From NCBI GenBank assembly GCA_000827325.1, contig KN832875.1, positions 744,001 through 808,000 on the forward strand: a stretch of 64,000 nucleotides of DNA, written 5' to 3'. How positions within the stretch are numbered: position 1 is the stretch's first letter; each line of letters begins with the position of its first letter. The notes under the pieces are model-generated. The model saw only the letters and a program-made list of their open reading frames with translations. It did not search any database and had not been told where the DNA came from. The translations under genes and the position numbers were made by a program. Shown piece after piece: positions 1 through 11,330 of this stretch. This DNA comes from Oidiodendron maius Zn (taxonomy: Eukaryota; Ascomycota; Leotiomycetes; Myxotrichaceae).

Positions 1-874
1 AGACATGTTCCTCCCATTTCCACGCTCTTCCCATCGCCGTGTCCAGACCTCACTCTCAGCCCCTTTTTCCCCGTCTCTCGTATCCTCCCCTATCGCAACA
101 CCCTCCTATTCCGTACATGTCTTCCCTTCCAACCTCGTATCCCCACCTACAAATAATATCCACGCAAAAAGCCACCTGTATACAAACCCCCATCGACCAA
201 GCATCCGAACTCCGAGAAATTCGAAACGAGACAGGGGCGCTCGAGACAGCGAATTCGAAACGGGACACGAGGTTTCGAAAGAGGCGAGTCACGGGAACAA
301 GTTCACGCGCCACAGATCTCGCATCCTTCCCCCCTTTTCTCCCTCCCTGGCTCAAGCCATGCGATCATGGGGACGGAATGTGACTAAACGCACACGGGAG
401 TTGTGGCTGAGCCCGAGGGGTGTTGGCTGGGGAGGGTGGTCAGCTTTGTTTTCGGAGGATGTGGGTAGGGCGGACGGGGGTGGGGTGGCAAGTGATTATA
501 TATGACGAAGCTTACGCGTAGTTTTGTGGGTTAGGGAGGTTTTGTTTTAAGAATCGTGACTTTTCTAGGAGCGAGGGTAAGTAAGGCATACACGGATTGA
601 GTGATGGGAACGGGGGAAGCGTGGGAGGAAGGATTGGATGGGAGAGGCTGAAGTTAAGAAAAGCGAGTGTTGTGATAGTATGGCGAGGACGGGAATGGCA
701 TGGAAGGGGGATGGGAAGGGATGGGTATGATGGGCTGAGAGGAGATGGGAGCAAGGTGAGGTGAAGAATAGGTTTGGGTATCTCTAACAGGTGTTAAGGT
801 ATATACAGATCAAAACAACGCATGAAACCAACCTATGCCATGGTCTCCCTTTTCGCATGCTTTATACCTGCACG
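1..874. other. Window edge, 3' flank of NPR3
   Basis: The first ~350 bases are CT-rich and the remainder G-rich on the plus strand. Open frames at 5-505, 39-383 and 512-754 overlap each other in different frames, are low in complexity and show no domain. This is probably promoter or UTR sequence of a gene outside the window plus the NPR3 terminator region. Confidence 0.5.
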
Positions 875-3069
875 CTACCAATGCTTCGTGATAATTAGAT
901 GCTCCTGCAGCCCCATCACAATCCCCCACGCCTCTTTCCTCTTCATCCCCTCTCTCAGCCCTATCATCTCCAGTGCCTCGCTCCCATTAAAGTACCGAGC
1001 AAACTTGAACCAGCAGTCTCTTACTTTCTCCTCCGCAAACCGCTTCCCTATTGCCGCGATATACAGTGACTCCTCATGCGACACCCGGTGCGGGTCCACG
1101 ATGATATACGGCGCGATGCCCCTCAGATGCGGCGCATTATTCAGGCTCGGGTGCGCCGTGGCCTCTGGGTGGGGACGCTTCGAGAACTGCTCTGCGTCGG
1201 CGGCGGCGTCGGCTGCAGCCTTCGCGGCGAGGCGCTCCAGGCGCGCGTTCTCAGCCGCTTGCTCTGTGGTCATGGGCGCTGAGGGGTCGGTGACCTCTGT
1301 GCGGTCGGATTCGGATTCTTCGTTCGAGTCAGGTGAGGAGGAAGATGTGTTCTCGGAGGAGGATGGTGGATGAGCTCTCTTCTCAAGGGCTTCAGCCTTG
1401 AGCGCGTAGTCGACTTCGTAGATTATCTCGGGCCAGACAAGGATCCATGCAAACGTACGCAGCTGCGTGACCCATCCGCCGCGTATGAGCCAGCCTAGCA
1501 TCTCGAGGTACGTCCCGCGATGGTTCTTGCTGGGGAAGAAAGATTTGTAAGGGCGAGGAGCAGCTGAGAGGTGCGCGAGGAAGTACGGAAGTGCTGGTGC
1601 CAGTGGGAATGCCTTTTTCCATGCGATACTGGCTGCTGGTAGTTTGTGGTTATCGGAGTTGGGAGAAACAATGTACGTCTCTCGTGCGTGGAGGGGCGGG
1701 ATGGCGATGGCCCGTCGCCAGTAGATCAGATGCTGAGCAAGAATGAGAAGACTGGGCAGTTCGATGGAGTTGGCCTGTGCAACCTGGAGGAATGAGAGTG
1801 TAGGTTTGCATAGTCTGATGCACTCTATCAAAGGCGCAGACAGCTCAGTATTATCTGCCTGGATCTCTGCGATAACTTTATCCTCGTCATTTAGCAAGAG
1901 AAGGGCAAAATGTTTGTTGAGATGGGTAGGGTCTGCAACGCCTTCATCATCGACAAAAGGATTGGCAGTTGTTAGCAAGAGCCCCGGCATAGCTCTATCT
2001 GTGGGCTCAGGTAGTTTAGTGAGGAATGAGGGTACAGGAATCTGCAGCGATAAGTCCAGCGGCGGATTGGTTGCTAGCTGAACAGTGGCAATCTTGGTAT
2101 TGGATATAGCAGTGAAGACGTCTCGAATGGCACCGGCAAGGCTTGACTTAGCGAGAATCTCGCTCCACAGCCAACTCATTGGTCGACCTAGAGATATTAG
2201 AACCTATAAATCCAGGAGAAGAGGTTTAACCTACGGTCTTCGCGAGCTTTCTCCTTCATCGACAGTATCATCTCGGACTCCTTCCACACAAAACTATCCT
2301 GGGCCTGTGCATGCTTGAGGGCCTTGTTGAACTTTTTAATAACATGCTCATAAATTAGAATACGCCCATCTGCATCGTGCTTAGGGAGATTGAGGACAAA
2401 CACCACATTGAACATAGTCATGTCCCCGCTGTCGTCCCCGTCGTCAGAATTGGCGGCCTGATCCTTGTCCGAGTCTCCATTTTTCGACCTCTCTGCAGAC
2501 TTTCCATCCTCAGATACAGCTCCAGATCCTTCCGTTTTTGTCTTCTTCCCTTTCTTTGGCCTCTTCTTCTTCCAGAGCCCGTCCTCTCGGATATGCATGG
2601 GATAGGAGACGAAGTAGTGTGGATCAAGGGTGAGCTCGAACTTTTTTTTATGGAATGCCCTCGAAGGTGTCAGGATCATCTCCAGATCTGTAGCTGAAAA
2701 CTCTCCTAGGTGCTCCCATGGGACCACTTGCTCTCCGTTGGGACCATTGTAATGATCGTCTCCGTCTAACGCGCCCACGTGACGTACCTTCTTTCTGTTG
2801 ATCTTCTCTCCCAGGCTGAGTTTGCCAACGGCTTGATTGAGCTGGAAGCCCCCATCTTCTAATTCAGACTCATCGCTATCTCCGTACTCGTCATCTTCAT
2901 CCTCTTCGTCACTGATATCTAGTTCCGTACCAAAACGCGCCTCTCTTTGCGATAGCTGCTCCGTCAGATGTGGGGGATAATGGAAGACGAATCGAGGCCC
3001 CGCGCCAGACCTGACGACCAGAGCAATAGCGATGAGACCTGAGCTCATCGATATTGATTGAGACGCCAT
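875..3069 (-). CDS. NPR3: Nitrogen permease regulator 3 (SEACIT/GATOR1 subunit)
   Basis: Npr3 acts with Npr2 and Iml1 as the SEACIT (GATOR1) complex that restrains TORC1 at the vacuole when nitrogen is scarce. The model is complement(join(875..2187,2235..3069)), 715 aa. The N-terminus (LIAIALVVRSGAGPRFVFHYPP region, residues ~13-33) is the family hallmark. It is followed by an acidic stretch, a Lys-rich insert with Glu/Asp tracts, and a C-terminal half containing SWLWSEILAKSSLA. The protein ends in HLIITKHW, as in other fungal Npr3 proteins. The 47-nt intron joins EDR to RPMSWLW in phase. I chose the ATG at 3069 because the codon two positions upstream is GTG, not ATG. The identity rests on recognised sequence; the splice sites are read directly. 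Confidence 0.93.
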
Positions 3070-4066
3070 CTCCACCGCCCATGAATGTGCCTTGGATTTT
3101 GAAGTCTACCACAGAACTGTTAAGAGTTGTGGTTGATTGGCGGTCGAGAAAGGAGCAACTTTCTCGCTTCCTGGGCCATTCGTGGACCGTGCGTCAGCCA
3201 TATTGATAGGGGTTCAAAAGTGGCTTTAGTAAAGACTAGAAGCAGAATCTTCTTTGAAGAGAAGAGATGAAAATCTGAATCCGGATGAAATGAGCCAATA
3301 AATTATTTTATGGGTGATTGCGTATTGTGCTATTAATAGATGCACAATCTCAGGCGTATATCCAGCAACCACCCCTGCGAAACATCTTCCACAATCCTTA
3401 CTTTGAAGAGGGAATCTTAGTGCAGAGGTGTCGATTAAGAAGTCTAATTGTTTGAAATTCAAACCATACGTTGATTGAGAGTCGTGATGCATGCCGTTCT
3501 ACTCGGCATGATAAAGTTGCTTACTCGGATAGCCACGTCACTTATTGAATAGTCGACATGATGTGATTGAGGATGTAATGCCGTGCCTGTTAAGGCAGTG
3601 CGCATAAAATTGGAGAACTGTCTCATTAATTTGCTCAAACTCTTACTCTAGTTAATTCTTTGGTTGCTATCATCGGTTGAAATATAGCTTTGCCGTCGTT
3701 ATTCTATCCGGCTTCTCTCAGCTGGTTTTTGGTGTGAACCAACAGCTCCCAAATTGGCGTAGAGTTTGAGGCTGCCAAATTTAATTCGCATTGCCTAGTA
3801 GACTTAAGAATATATGAGTCACCGTAACCAACCAATTCGTGTAATTCATGGGTTTATATGGGAGATAAGTACGTAGTCTGAGCGCAAAATGCTAGCCTCA
3901 TAAAACAAATTCAAACTTAGAAAGTCAACTCTAAAGCATCATTTGTATTTGAATACGCTAGTCAAATCGCCATTTTAGGGGCAACTGTTCCACCCACGAG
4001 CCACCACTAACGCCGAATCATGCAGTATATAGTATACAAGACAAATTGGTGTTTGTAACATATGTC
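3070..4066. other. Intergenic, 5' flank of NPR3 and 3' flank of COX19
   Basis: About 1 kb without a supported gene. It contains the NPR3 promoter (leftmost part) and an AT-rich stretch from about 3500 to 4060. An open frame at 3226-3492 on the minus strand has no recognisable domain and lies where the NPR3 upstream region is expected. Confidence 0.6.
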
Positions 4067-4586
4067 CTACCACCTCAATTCTCCTTTCGATCCTCTGTCT
4101 GTACCACCGTCGTTCTTCGAAGCTTCGCTAGGCTCTTCGTCTGCGAAGCCTAGATTCTTAAATTCGTCTTTCGCCATGAGATTCCTACGATTCACCGTAT
4201 TTATCAACATAGTACTAGAAATCGAAACGGATTGACTTACCTATCCATCCGGCAATTTAGATATGCTTTTGCGAGATTCCTGCACTCCGGGTCATTCATT
4301 CCTTTATTCTTCTTCATGCAACCAAGATAGCTTTGCATTACAGCTTTGCACTCTCCTTCAATATGCACTATATTAGCACGCCATGTTTGCAATGCCGAGA
4401 GGAGGCATTTGCCTTGAAGGGTGGGAAAGCTGTGGAAATGCCTACCATCGTGATCGAGAGGAAAGCTTCCGCGCTCAGGGCTGTGTGTCGCGTTAGCCGT
4501 TACTCATATTGATACTCCCCTTCAGCATCTTACGGCGTGGGCTTTGAATTAATTTGCCGGCCACCAGGGCTTCCAAATGTACTCAT
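4067..4586 (-). CDS. COX19: Cytochrome c oxidase assembly protein Cox19
   Basis: A small four-exon gene that simple ORF calling misses: complement(join(4067..4184,4241..4355,4446..4480,4534..4586)), 106 aa. Cox19 is a twin CX9C protein of the mitochondrial intermembrane space that helps deliver copper to cytochrome oxidase. The translation shows Cys32-x9-Cys42 and Cys54-x9-Cys64, preceded by [17 protein letters not shown] and followed by [18 protein letters not shown], all typical of Cox19. All three introns have GT/AG ends and restore phase (exon lengths 53, 35, 115, 118 nt). It lies head to head with the GFA-like gene, 240 bp between starts, so the two probably share a promoter region. The motif spacing and multi-exon phase agreement make this a firm call. 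Confidence 0.92.
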
Positions 4587-4826
4587 GATTGCTCTATTTT
4601 CAGAGTGGATGGCGTCGGCGGTAGCTTTAAATTTCGATAACGCCACGGACCACCAGCCACAACTTCCCGGCGCTAGGACTTAGCGCCATGACGCGCCAGC
4701 CCCTTCCAGGGTTCTCAGGCCATGGCCACATATTAACCTCTTAAATATCTCAGCAGTCCAACTATTAGAGTATTAAGAACGCCCAGATATAACAGAAAAT
4801 ACTGCAAAGTATCAGATTGGCTCAAA

Positions 4827-5434
4827 ATGCCAATGTAAGCCCCTCTCAGGCTCAAGATGCAGGGGATATATCGGGGACTAATGTGAGAAACAGGAAACTC
4901 GAGGGCAGTTGCCAGTGCGGCGGAGTCGAATTCAGTCTGCAATCGCACACCCCGGTACCATATCAACTATGCGCTTGCTCGATCTGTAGGAAGTGCGGAG
5001 GGTACTCGGGATCCGTGAACCTTGGCGGGATAGCAGATACGCTCAAAATCACGAAAGGAGAGAACTTGATCAAGTATAGAACCCTCCCAGTTATATTTCC
5101 GGGACCGCATTTATAACAAGCATAATGTAGGAAATATGTGGCTGTCAAAGATCGCGGCAAGCCTAGTGAAGAGAAATGCACTTCAGAGCGTAACTTCTGC
5201 AGCAATTGCTCCACCATGCTCTGGCTGTGGGACAAGACATGGCCAGAACTGATCCATCCTTTTGCGTCGGCTATCGATACGGATCTGCCCCCTCCGGAAG
5301 AGATGGTGTGCGTAAAAGCGGACAGCAAGCCCGACTGGGTTCGCTGGCCAGAGGGGAAGAAAAGCATCCACGAGCACTATGGCGATGCTAGCATCGAAGG
5401 GTGGCATAAGAAGCATGGCTTGTTTATTAAGTAA
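4827..5434 (+). CDS. GFA/CENP-V-type zinc enzyme (glutathione-dependent formaldehyde-activating family)
   Basis: Model join(4827..4834,4894..5073,5131..5434), 163 aa. The family binds zinc through cysteines and includes glutathione-dependent formaldehyde-activating enzyme; the true substrate of most fungal members is unknown. Visible ligands are Cys9-x-Cys11 (GSCQCGG), Cys29/31/34 (LCACSIC) and a later CxxC (NFCSNCSTMLWLW). The C-terminal half (WPELIHPFASAIDT, PDWVRWPEGKK, SIEGWHKKHGLF) is conserved in fungal homologues. The first coding exon is only 8 nt (Met-Pro-Met start). It is inferred because no in-frame ATG precedes KLEGSCQCG, and because ATGCCAAT is followed by GTAAGC with an AG 59 nt later. 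The second intron (57 nt) restores the IKKYVAVKDRG reading. Function within the family is open. Confidence 0.85.
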
Positions 5435-7346
5435 TAAGCTATCGTGTCACTATCTAGGAATAATATAAGTTTGCCGTCATAGTTATGGCCTAGACAAATC
5501 CGTGAGGAACAGCTATTCAAATTCTTGCACAATACTCAGGTGGTGTTTGGATTATTATTGTCAACCTTAGCAGTACCTCAGGAATACATCGGGTACACAC
5601 TTGGCCGTTCACACTTTATTATCTTTACCGGACTAACTATGTCATTCAAAATAAGGATCTTTGGGTACAGCACAGGCCGCTAAGGCAGTACCTTAGCTCA
5701 GGACAAACCTGCCGGAAGGAGATCATCAGGACTACAACGCCAATACCGACCACAAATATGATGGCAATCATACCCACACCGGCGACAAAAGACGTAGGCA
5801 TTCAACAACTGGACCGACTATTTTGTATTACTACCTTGTTACTCTCAAGTTTTTTATTCTTCTCTATTTTATTTGATGAGCTTTATCGGTTCTCTTGGCC
5901 TGACGGATGCTGTGGTGTCTTCGTATGGATGATAGATCTCCCTCGCTACCCCCCTTATTTAAGCGACCGGATATCCGCTGTGGCTCACGACTTCATGTCT
6001 TGGCATTCAACCTCTAGTGTGCAAGACCGCTTGGAATATACATTGATCAGGCCTTACAATATTACTAGCGTATCTTTAAAGCCTCTTGGATGCTTGACTA
6101 GTTATATTACTTTATAGAGATACCAGAGCCATATAGGTATTGACATGAAAATAACCCTTTTGTTCTCTTTAGGAGCGTAAACCACTTCAAAGTTATATGT
6201 CGATTGTGGCAGTCATGCCAGGCCTACCAATGAGCTGGAGAGACCCTTGTCCCGCCTTTCCTCCGAGATAAACTATGAGGGATTAATTCCTCTTTCCACA
6301 TCCCTGGCGATAGAGCTGCGGGTGATACGAGCCGCTCCCGTGAGCGGAGGGCCCGGGATTTAGTAACCAGCTCCCTGACCGCTCCTACCATCCAACACTG
6401 ATACGCAGCCGCTCGTTTATCGAGAGGCGGGTTCATCCTACGCTAGAGGGGAGCAAATGGTCCTAGCGGGGACTGATTGAGGCATTGTCGGATACGTCGG
6501 CCATGCTCGTAGCGCTCTAAGTGGCCGAGCAGGCAGGAACATATTGCCCGGGACGGAGGAGTTAGGACCGTTCTTTTTCATATCAGGCGAGATAGGTACA
6601 GGCATCACGTCCATTTATTGCAGCATCCACATGAAAAATTCCACCCCCACATCACATCGGCCAATATCCAAGAGGGAGGGCATCAGCCTCATTAGTCGCG
6701 TACTAATGCTATATCCAACATTTCTACTTCGTAAGTCATAAAATAGTCGTAAATTTTCCTGGAGGGAAGAAGGCAGATAATAAATAGATGATGAGAAAAA
6801 GCAAAAAGATTCGTATCCCCGATTCCTTCCGCCACCGTTCCCTCCCAAATAATCCACGTCAGAGCCAGACGGAGATGTTTCAATTTTTGAGGGGCAACAC
6901 CCCTGTGAACCCCACAACTTGTCCCACCTTTTTCGCGACCGTGTGTATCGTGTATCGTATGCAGATTTGATGCTCGTTTCGGACGGGCTAGACGTTACAA
7001 GTACAAGCTTGCGTTGAAGGCAGGTCACTTGCATTGTTTAATGATGGCGGTGAGCTGTGTACAATGGATAATAATTAGTTATGATTCTTTGTAAGGAGTT
7101 TTGCTTGATCTATCTTCTCCGACCCATCAAATAGAGAGACCAAAGGAAAGGAAACACTGTTATATCTGGAGGCAGGCGCGTGTGCTCAATCGTGTACCCC
7201 AATAAATGCATCGACTTCATTGACTTCGTTATCATAGCCCATAAAATCGGTATACGTGTGAGGGGATGAGTAGTGATCGGTGGCGGGGAGGCAGCAGACT
7301 GAGCAGAGTAGATGTTTGGAGGGCAGCGGTGCTCCTGATGATTTGT
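5435..7346. other. Intergenic, convergent 3' ends; no gene supported
   Basis: About 1.9 kb between the 3' ends of the GFA-like gene and the DUF3824-like gene. Several open frames of 60-140 codons occur on both strands, for example 5758-6117 and 6615-7034. None has a recognisable domain, a convincing start context or family-like composition. The GC-richer block at 6230-6560 differs from its AT-rich surroundings but I could not identify it. Confidence 0.5.
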
Positions 7347-9557
7347 TCACCTCCCATTAGAATAGCCAACAGGCGCAGTCATTAGAGCTTGACGACCGTA
7401 TTGGCCCTCATCTGCATAATCGGGAGGAGGGCCGTAGTCGATGCGACCACGGGGAGGAGATTGATCGCTCTCGTTTCTGCGTCTGCCACTCCCGCCACCA
7501 TCCTTTTGCAGGCGCTCCAGGCGCTTCTGGTGGCGCTGTTCCTTCTTCTCGCGGAACTCCCGGCACTCGCGTCGCAGCTCATTTGCCTCTTTGATTTCTG
7601 AGATGGCTCCCTTGATGCCGAGTGCAGCAATACCAATCGATGCTGCATCTTGCAACACCGCCTTCGATTTGAGCTTTCGCGCCTCCTCGGGCGACATTTG
7701 GCCTTCACGCACCGCTTTCTTGCGGGCCTCACGCTTCTCCATACTCTGATATACATTGTGCGCAGCATGGATTGTAGCAACAGTTGCTAAGCCCATTGTA
7801 AGAAGTTGCTTACCTTTCATCTTCTTGGCACGTTTCTCGTCGCCAGACGAGGACCCAAGACTGCTGTCCGACTCGTCTCCTTTGTCTTTACCTCGTCTCC
7901 TGTCCTTGTCTCTACGACCTGCGTCGACACTGCGCCGCGATTCGCTGTGGCGTGATTCCTCATACACATCATCGCGCGAAGAGCCGTGACGGCGACTGCG
8001 ACGATCATCGCGGTAATCATCCTCCTCGTCAGACTCACGATGCCTCCGTCGGCGGTGGTCATCATCAGATCCTCTACGCCTGCGGTGGATAATCTCCTCT
8101 TCCTCAACTACTTCGCGATCGCGGCTGCGGTCGCGGCTGCGACCTGCCTCGTGTGCGGCCTCGCCAATTCCCAGAGCAGCGAGCCCTTTCCTGGCATAAT
8201 CTGTCACGCTCTTGCTTCTGCTACGTTTGTTCTTAGGAGATGGGCTTCGGCTGTCGTATGAGTCGCTTCTCTTGCGGCGACTCCGAGAAGGCGAGCGTTC
8301 TCGAGACTTCTCCTCGCGCTCCCGGGATTTCTCACGTTTGTCGTCTAAAAACTTCTTTCCAGCGAGAGCGCCGAGGCCCGCTGTCGCGAGGGCAGCAAGG
8401 CCAGCTCCACTGCCAAGCCCGCCGCCCCCTTCACCGCCCCGGGATTGGGATCGTGCACGAGATCTTGCACGGGATCTGGATCTTTTATCGGCGGCTTCAA
8501 CGTCGTGTCTGGACCCATTAATCAAGCGGTTGCCGGCTAAACCGCCAACCACGGCTTCGAGAATATGACGCTTGCTGTGTACGTCGGGGTTGCGATCTGC
8601 AGCGGCATCGATACCACCGGCACCGATGGCGGCAGTGAGAATACGCTTTCCTTTGGCGCCTCCCCATCCTCCGGGTTCTTTGCGAACTCGGAAGGCTTCA
8701 GTGGCGCCTGCTAATAGGGCAGCCTTGGCAGCCTGCTGGAATTTGGCAGCGCCTTTATGCTCTCCGTCCTTCTTATTCTTATCTCCGCTTCCTTTTGCTG
8801 CTGCTGCCGCTCCACCCAATCCTGCCAAGCCCAGAGCACCTTCGACGAGAGACTTGCGTCGGCTTTTGGGCTTCTCTTCTTCAGAGGAGGTGTAGTGCTC
8901 CGTTACCTCGCCATTTCGGCCTCGGTGGGCAGTGTACGTCTTGACCTTCTCTGTTTTGGCTCGGCGCTTCGAAATGAACTCGGCACCTTCATAAGCTGCA
9001 AATGCACCAGCCGCGCCAATAGCAGCTGATGAGAGGGCATTTCGAGAGACTGGACGGTCATGAGAAGACGCCTGTCTGCGGTCCCAAAGCTCCTTGCCAC
9101 CAACAGCCAGAGCGGCTCCTCCGACTGCCGCGAGAATCTTCTGGTTGCGAGAGAGGGAGCGTCGGCGAGTCTCCACCTTCTTATCTTCGTACGTCTCGCT
9201 CGTGCGGCTCCTGTCGTCATCGCGGTATTGAGAGTGACGGTCGGCCGACCGAGAGCGCACTGACGGGCCGTACCGGTCGTCGGCTCGTAACGAGCGGGAG
9301 GTATAGACTCCCGCGACCGGCGGTGGGAACTCTCTGCGGACCTCTTCGATGGAGAGGTCACTGTCCTGACGAACAGGACGCCGGATCAGATCGGTTTGTC
9401 GAGAGTAGGGGGCATCGGGAGCGTAGGGGACTCCGGAGCCTCGCACGTAGGTTTCTTCGGTTTCGACATATCGAGGTTCGCGGTCGCTGTGGTGATGATG
9501 CCGATGACGGCGAGGCGGGTCGTCGTCATAGCCATAGGGGTCTCCTGAGCGAGACAT
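7347..9557 (-). CDS. DUF3824-like, Arg/Ser-rich low-complexity protein
   Basis: Single-exon protein of 736 aa with an ATG at 9557 (MSRSGDPYGYDDDPP). It alternates charged RS/RD-rich tracts with short hydrophobic Ala/Gly segments such as ILAAVGGAALAVGGKELWDR, SSAAIGAAGAFAAYEGAEF and LLTMGLATVATIHAAHNVYQSM. This pattern of repeated small Ala/Gly helices in an otherwise disordered chain matches the fungal DUF3824 family as I remember it. A His-rich run lies near the N-terminus (HRHHHHSD, residues ~18-25), and an Arg-Glu-Lys-rich segment near the C-terminus looks like a coiled coil (ELRRECREFREKKEQRHQKRLERL). The function is unknown; possible membrane association of the Ala/Gly segments is inference. 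Confidence 0.75.
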   Translation of the reverse strand: MSRSGDPYGYDDDPPRRHRHHHHSDREPRYVETEETYVRGSGVPYAPDAPYSRQTDLIRRPVRQDSDLSIEEVRREFPPPVAGVYTSRSLRADDRYGPSVRSRSADRHSQYRDDDRSRTSETYEDKKVETRRRSLSRNQKILAAVGGAALAVGGKELWDRRQASSHDRPVSRNALSSAAIGAAGAFAAYEGAEFISKRRAKTEKVKTYTAHRGRNGEVTEHYTSSEEEKPKSRRKSLVEGALGLAGLGGAAAAAKGSGDKNKKDGEHKGAAKFQQAAKAALLAGATEAFRVRKEPGGWGGAKGKRILTAAIGAGGIDAAADRNPDVHSKRHILEAVVGGLAGNRLINGSRHDVEAADKRSRSRARSRARSQSRGGEGGGGLGSGAGLAALATAGLGALAGKKFLDDKREKSREREEKSRERSPSRSRRKRSDSYDSRSPSPKNKRSRSKSVTDYARKGLAALGIGEAAHEAGRSRDRSRDREVVEEEEIIHRRRRGSDDDHRRRRHRESDEEDDYRDDRRSRRHGSSRDDVYEESRHSESRRSVDAGRRDKDRRRGKDKGDESDSSLGSSSGDEKRAKKMKGKQLLTMGLATVATIHAAHNVYQSMEKREARKKAVREGQMSPEEARKLKSKAVLQDAASIGIAALGIKGAISEIKEANELRRECREFREKKEQRHQKRLERLQKDGGGSGRRRNESDQSPPRGRIDYGPPPDYADEGQYGRQALMTAPVGYSNGR

Positions 9558-11330
9558 GGTGGAGGTTGGATAGGGCGAGGGTCGTGCCTCGCAAAATGGA
9601 TGAGTTAGTCCTTGCCAAATATCAAAACCCAGCCGTGTGTAACGAAGCGCCCGAGTGTGTGTTGTGCTTCTGCTCTTGCCTGCGACTCCCGTACGTTCGT
9701 ATACAGTAGCAGACCAAAGCCTGGAAGGGAGTTGCCCACCGCACAGCAGCTTCTGGTAAATAAGTAGGAGTGAGACTGGGTGTGTTGCGGCGGCGAGGTT
9801 GATGACGAACGGAGGGACAAAAATGGAGGGGAGGAGGCAGAAGCGGGTGGCTGGGGAGGATTCTGCCCGCTTAAGTACTCGACCCTTACAACCTTACATT
9901 TGACCCATAAGCCATCCACCATAGAGCAAAGCGCCAGTGAACCGTCTCCAGGCCTGACCGTTTCACACTTCCTTCGACCAACAGTCGTGCGCGGCCCGTC
10001 ATGAAGGCGATTCTCTCCCCCCCCCCCCGGATCATTGGCAAGAGGATGACTGCGCGACTGTCCACATCTTCCTCTGTTGTCCCTGCAGACCGAGTAACAT
10101 CACCCTCCGAGAGCATCCACACGCCCCTCTGGGTGTTCCTCTCTCTGCGCTGCTCCCCTTCCATCTCCCCTTCCCTGCCTCGGCCTCTGCTGTGGTCCTC
10201 GGCCTCGCTGTCTCTCGTCATACGCTCCTCCATCAGGCTCAGACTCGGTGCTGGTCAAAGCAGCATTCGTGTGGCGCTCTCTCTCGGGACTCTCGCGGCC
10301 ATCAGAGACAATCTGGCTGCATGTGGCTGAGGACACTTGAGGGGTTTCCAGGTCGACTGCGCCTCACCATGACAGCTGAGATGGTCCCCAGCGTCGACCC
10401 GAGCGGCCAGGTCACAAGAGGAAAGCTCACACGCTATTAGGTACTGGCCGTACGAATCCTCACGGGCCAATCTCCTACGGGATCGTGCATGGGTACTCGA
10501 GTACAAAAGTGTTGGGACGGCTTCTCTCATACATGAATGCATATTACTCGACTCGGTGAGTGGGGGTCTACTCTGCAATAGCACGAGAGAATTGGCAGCA
10601 CCGTGCTGTAGAATATCTGATCTGTAAAGTAAGCAACACGTTTTGTGTGCGAGATTTGTTTCTTCCTCTCCTCGTCATTGGACTCTCGTATCCTGGGATG
10701 TTTCGTACGCCTTAAAAGTTGGTACCAAAGATCGACGACGTACCAGGCAGCGTTTTGCTCCTCAATACCCACACCGAAACCTGGAATTAATAGCAGTATT
10801 ATAACACGGTATGGCAGTCGTAGGCAAGATGGAGTAGAGAGGAGTAGCCATATCATGTCAATATAACCACTTGTATAGTGTCCGACCAGCTGCAGTACAA
10901 GCGACCCCCATATTTGCTGTTAAAGTGTCCGCGTAGAGGTTGACTGTCCAAGTAGTCTGCCCAGCATTACGCACGACTCCCAAACGTTTCCATGAGAGTA
11001 ACTGCTCAAATCGCCAAGGCAGATTCGCCACCTCAGGAAATCTCTGCCTTCCTCTCCAGAAATCCATCGAAAAAGTGACAGCTCAAGGCCTTGGGGTCTA
11101 AGCAATGCGCAAGGTTGCTTGGCCAGAGCGCCATGCTGGCTAACGAGGCAGCTCAGCCGCAACGGAACGGGACGACGTCCTAGAGCTTTATTACTCCTCC
11201 ATTTCTTCGTAAACGCTTCTCTTCCAGAGTTTCCGCGAACATGATTCTTGGGGCTGGATGACTTATTTCACCCGGAATCTCACTAGAGGACCATCCTTTG
11301 CAGCAACCCCCCCCAATCGGCTGCGAAAGG
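9558..11330. other. Divergent intergenic region
   Basis: About 1.8 kb between the divergent starts of the DUF3824-like and modin-like genes. It holds a run of 12 cytosines at 10017-10028 and a CT-rich stretch around 10080-10230. Open frames here (9605-9922, 10001-10330, 10527-10856) lack any family signature and overlap each other on both strands, as expected of non-coding sequence. Confidence 0.5.
10017..10028. repeat. Poly-C run of 12
   Basis: A 12-base cytosine homopolymer in intergenic DNA. The exact length may be affected by sequencing. Confidence 0.85.

Noticed and set aside
5-505. 166-codon open frame at the window start
   Set aside because: Pro/Ser-rich by virtue of CT-biased DNA, overlapped by frames on both strands, with no domain or conserved pattern.
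822-1373. Plus-strand open frame opposite NPR3
   Set aside because: It is the antisense shadow of the NPR3 coding sequence.
6224-6436. Minus-strand 70-codon frame in a GC-rich block
   Set aside because: No start context or family sequence; base composition alone is not evidence for a gene.
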